A stretch of DNA of 64,000 nucleotides, from the NCBI RefSeq assembly GCF_009749385.1, contig NZ_WBIN01000004.1, positions 62,001 to 126,000 on the forward strand, written 5' to 3'. The notes under the pieces were generated by a model, which ran no database searches, was not told the DNA's origin, and saw only the letters and a list, made by a program, of their open reading frames with translations. Position 1 is the first letter of the stretch; each line of letters begins with the position of its first letter. The position numbers and the translations under genes are program-made. Positions 61,952 to 64,000 of the stretch are shown here, piece by piece. The DNA comes from Agromyces allii. Its GTDB lineage: Bacteria > Actinomycetota > Actinomycetes > Actinomycetales > Microbacteriaceae.

Positions 61952-62347
61952 TCAGAACTTGCTGCCGAGGGCCTTGGCCTTGATCGCGTCGAACTCGCCG
62001 TCGCTGATCACGCCCTGGTCGCGCAGCGCCGAGGCCTTCGCGATCTCGTCGGCCGGGTTCGCGAACGAGACCTTTCGCACCTCCTCGTCGGAGTACTCGA
62101 CGATGTCCGGCCTGCTGCCCGCCGATCGCTCCCCCATGCCCTGGCCGCGCACGATCAGGTAGACGAGTCCGGTGATGAACGGCAGGAAGACGAGCAGCAC
62201 GATCCACAGCGCCTTCATCCACCCGTTGATGTCGTGGGAGCGGAAGATGTCGATCGCGATGTAGATCAGCGCGAAGAGGTAGGCGACGTAGGCGAAGATC
62301 AGGAAGCTGAACCAGATCCAGTCCCACACGGTGGCGAACATTCCCAT
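61952..62347 (-). CDS. PLDc_N/SHOCT-domain membrane protein
   Basis: This 131-residue protein has two membrane segments (WFSFLIFAYVAYLFALIYIA and ALWIVLLVFLPFITGLVYLI, a PLDc_N-like hairpin). A linker and a C-terminal SHOCT motif (IAKASALRDQGVISDGEFDA) follow. SHOCT domains are short oligomerisation motifs; the role of this combination is unknown. It is common as a single gene in Actinobacteria. Confidence 0.85.
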   Translation of the reverse strand: MGMFATVWDWIWFSFLIFAYVAYLFALIYIAIDIFRSHDINGWMKALWIVLLVFLPFITGLVYLIVRGQGMGERSAGSRPDIVEYSDEEVRKVSFANPADEIAKASALRDQGVISDGEFDAIKAKALGSKF

Positions 62348-62482
62348 ATTCGGGGCCCTCTCGATCGGAGCACGCAGCGGGCGTGCCGTCTGGCGCTCAA
62401 CCTATCGCCGCACCGCCCGCCGAGGAAGAGGCGCGCCCGGGCGTTTCGTCGGCATGCGGGCGCGGTGCCGTCGCGGCGCGCG

Positions 62483-63325
62483 CTAGGCGATCGCCGGCGC
62501 GGTCGCGGCCCGTGCTCGCCGGGCGCGCGCACCCCAGCGCCCGTCGCGGTACTCCACGTCGATCGGATGATCGAACGCCGAGGAGACGTGGGCGCTCGTG
62601 ATGACGTCGCGTGCCGGGCCGGCCACGACCACCCGACCCTGCGCGACGAGCAGCGCATGCGTCGTCGTGCTCGGCAGTTCCTCGAGGTGGTGGGTGACGA
62701 GGATCGAGGCGATCTCGGGATGGGTCTGCTCGAGCAGGTCGATGGTCTCGAGCAGCTGTTCGCGCGCGGCCACGTCGAGCCCGGTCGAGGGCTCGTCGAG
62801 CAGCAGCAGCCTGGGTTCGGCCACGAGCGCCCTCGCGATCAGCGTGCGTCCGCGCTCGCCCTGCGAGAGCGTCGGCCAGCGGCTGTCGCCCTTGCCTCCG
62901 AGGCCGAGCATCTCGATGAGCGCGTCGGCGCGGGTCGCCTGCTCGGGCGTCGCCTGCCAGCGCATCGCGGTCTCGATCGTGCCGGTCAATCCGGTGAGCA
63001 CGACCTCGCGCACCGACAACGGCGACCGAACCGGATGCCGCGGGTTCACGTGTCCGATCTCACGGCGCAGCGCCTGCAGCTCGACGTGCCCGAGTCGGCC
63101 GCCGAGCACGTCGACGGTGCCCGACGACGGATGGGTGACCGCGCCGCAGAACCCGAGGATCGTGCTCTTGCCCGCGCCGTTCGGGCCGAGCAGCGCCCAG
63201 TGCTGCCCGGCCTCGACGACGAGGCTCACGCGGTCGAGGATCGTGCGGCCGTCGCGCACGAACGTGACCTCGTCGAGTCGGAGCACGGGTGTTCGTGCGG
63301 GGTCGTGCTGGGCTCGTCCGTTCAC
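62483..63325 (-). CDS. ABC transporter ATP-binding protein without a permease
   Basis: This 280-residue ABC ATPase has Walker A GPNGAGKST (47-55), the signature LSQGERGRTLIARALV, Walker B RLLLLDEPSTGLD and the H-loop LVTHHLEELP. No permease or binding protein lies nearby. It resembles YlmA/ModF-like soluble ATPases. The N- and C-terminal extensions are short and basic. Its partner, if any, is elsewhere on the chromosome. Confidence 0.88.
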   Translation of the reverse strand: MNGRAQHDPARTPVLRLDEVTFVRDGRTILDRVSLVVEAGQHWALLGPNGAGKSTILGFCGAVTHPSSGTVDVLGGRLGHVELQALRREIGHVNPRHPVRSPLSVREVVLTGLTGTIETAMRWQATPEQATRADALIEMLGLGGKGDSRWPTLSQGERGRTLIARALVAEPRLLLLDEPSTGLDVAAREQLLETIDLLEQTHPEIASILVTHHLEELPSTTTHALLVAQGRVVVAGPARDVITSAHVSSAFDHPIDVEYRDGRWGARARRARAATAPAIA

Positions 63326-63332
63326 CCGTGCG

Positions 63333-63338
63333 ATGCTA
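63333..63338 (-). promoter_or_regulatory. Leaderless-type -10 of the ABC ATPase gene
   Basis: On the minus strand TAGCAT lies 7 nt before the GTG at 63325. Confidence 0.5.
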
Positions 63339-63377
63339 CGGGACCGGCCGCACCCGCCCGACCGCCCGCCCGCCCGC

Positions 63378-64000
63378 TCAGACGGTCGCCGGCTGCTCGG
63401 CCGCGTCGTCGCCGACGGCGGCCGCGGCGTCCGCCCGATCGCGGATGAGGAACCCGAAGCCGAACGCGATGAAGAACATGAGCACGCCGTAGACCGCGGC
63501 CGGCAGGCTCAGCTCGGTCGAGAGCAGCACGGTCTGCGCGATCACGATCGCGAGGGTCGCGTTGTGGATGCCGATCTCGAACGACGCGGCGATGGCCTGC
63601 CGCTTGCCGACCCGCAGCCAGCGCGGAACGAGGTAGCCGATCGAGAGGCTGATCAGGCAGAACACCACGGTGATGAGCGCGAGCTGGGCGAAGTTCGCGA
63701 GGAGCAGCGCCCAGTTCGACGCCACGGCTCCGGCGATGACGACCACGAGGATCACGACCGAGGCGATGCGCACGGGCTTGTCCATGCGGTCGGCGAACGT
63801 CGGCGCGAAGCGTCGCACGAGCATGCCGAGGGCGACCGGCAGCAGCACGATGGCGAACACCTCGAGGGTCTTCGACCATTGCAGGCCGAGCTGGTCGTCG
63901 AACGGGTTGAAGAAGAGGATCGCGAGGTTCGTGATGATCGGCAGGGTGAAGACCGCCAGCACCGAGTTGACCGCCGTCAGCGAGATGTTCAGGGCCACGT
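63378..64000 (-). CDS. Bile acid:sodium symporter family transporter (partial)
   Basis: This is the C-terminal part of a BASS-family carrier, cut by the window end; 207 codons are visible and the start lies beyond 64000. Visible features are LTAVNSVLAVFTLPIITNLA, the helix WSKTLEVFAIVLLPVALGML and the GIHNATLAIVIAQTVLL motif of the crossover region. Six or seven membrane segments are seen. Bacterial members import organic acids with Na+; the substrate here is unknown. The GTG at 63998 is probably internal. Confidence 0.85.
   Translation of the reverse strand, partial: VALNISLTAVNSVLAVFTLPIITNLAILFFNPFDDQLGLQWSKTLEVFAIVLLPVALGMLVRRFAPTFADRMDKPVRIASVVILVVVIAGAVASNWALLLANFAQLALITVVFCLISLSIGYLVPRWLRVGKRQAIAASFEIGIHNATLAIVIAQTVLLSTELSLPAAVYGVLMFFIAFGFGFLIRDRADAAAAVGDDAAEQPATV

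Noticed and set aside
1..64000. tRNA, rRNA, CRISPR, insertion sequences or prophage genes.
   Set aside because: No cloverleaf-like sequence with a CCA-region, no regular spacer-repeat array, and no transposase, integrase or phage protein was recognised.

Overview
This 64 kb window is high-GC, gene-dense chromosomal DNA from an actinobacterium. I infer the family Microbacteriaceae, near Agromyces or Microbacterium. The reasons are the actinobacterial order of the division and cell-wall (dcw) cluster, a MurE without the DAP-type signature, a compact C50-carotenoid operon with a MarR-type regulator, and heavy use of the decamer GGATGCCGCG. I see no insertion sequence, prophage, CRISPR array, tRNA or rRNA.

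1-17.1 kb (minus strand): the dcw cluster, transcribed mraZ-rsmH-ftsL-ftsI-murE-murF-mraY-murD-ftsW-murG-murC-ftsQ-ftsZ-yggS-sepF. Together these make lipid II and build the divisome. Most junctions are 4-nt ATGA/GTGA overlaps. The mraZ promoter carries 10-bp-spaced GTGG boxes, and a 29-bp inverted repeat lies upstream of ftsZ.

17.4-28.8 kb: a block whose order recalls the Mycobacterium tuberculosis Rv2173-Rv2187 region. It holds a DUF3040 protein, a polyprenyl diphosphate synthase, an Rv2175c-type DNA-binding protein, a LysM wall protein, a PASTA kinase (PknL-like), class II DAHP synthase, a PlsC acyltransferase, a ROK glucokinase, a long-chain acyl-CoA ligase and peptide deformylase.

28.7-37.3 kb: two orphan ParA/MinD-type ATPases flank pyruvate carboxylase. 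Then come a MerR regulator, FtsR, a GarA/OdhI-type FHA protein and a CDP-alcohol phosphatidyltransferase, matching the Rv1822-Rv1830 neighbourhood.

37.3-45.9 kb: a DUF1295 membrane protein, a Nudix hydrolase, then the divergent crtR | idi-crtE-crtB-crtI-crtYe-crtYf-crtEb cluster. It takes IPP/DMAPP to a C50 cyclic carotenoid of the decaprenoxanthin type. An S4-domain protein and a small acetyltransferase follow.

45.9-64 kb: accessory and housekeeping genes. These are two paralogous secreted transglycosylases sharing a 41-bp upstream element, YchJ, an MBL hydrolase, a small alarmone synthetase, a cassette of ArsR regulator + compressed P450-like protein + PEP-mutase-family enzyme, a stand-alone LigD polymerase domain, a second PlsC, a YihY-deazaflavin-reductase fusion, a Na+/H+ antiporter, MsrB/MsrA, a flavin reductase, tandem ferritin-like proteins of which one has lost its metal ligands, a SHOCT membrane protein, an ABC ATPase, and a BASS transporter cut by the window end.

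Seventeen transcription units start with a TANNNT hexamer only 6-7 nt before the start codon, which predicts extensive leaderless transcription.
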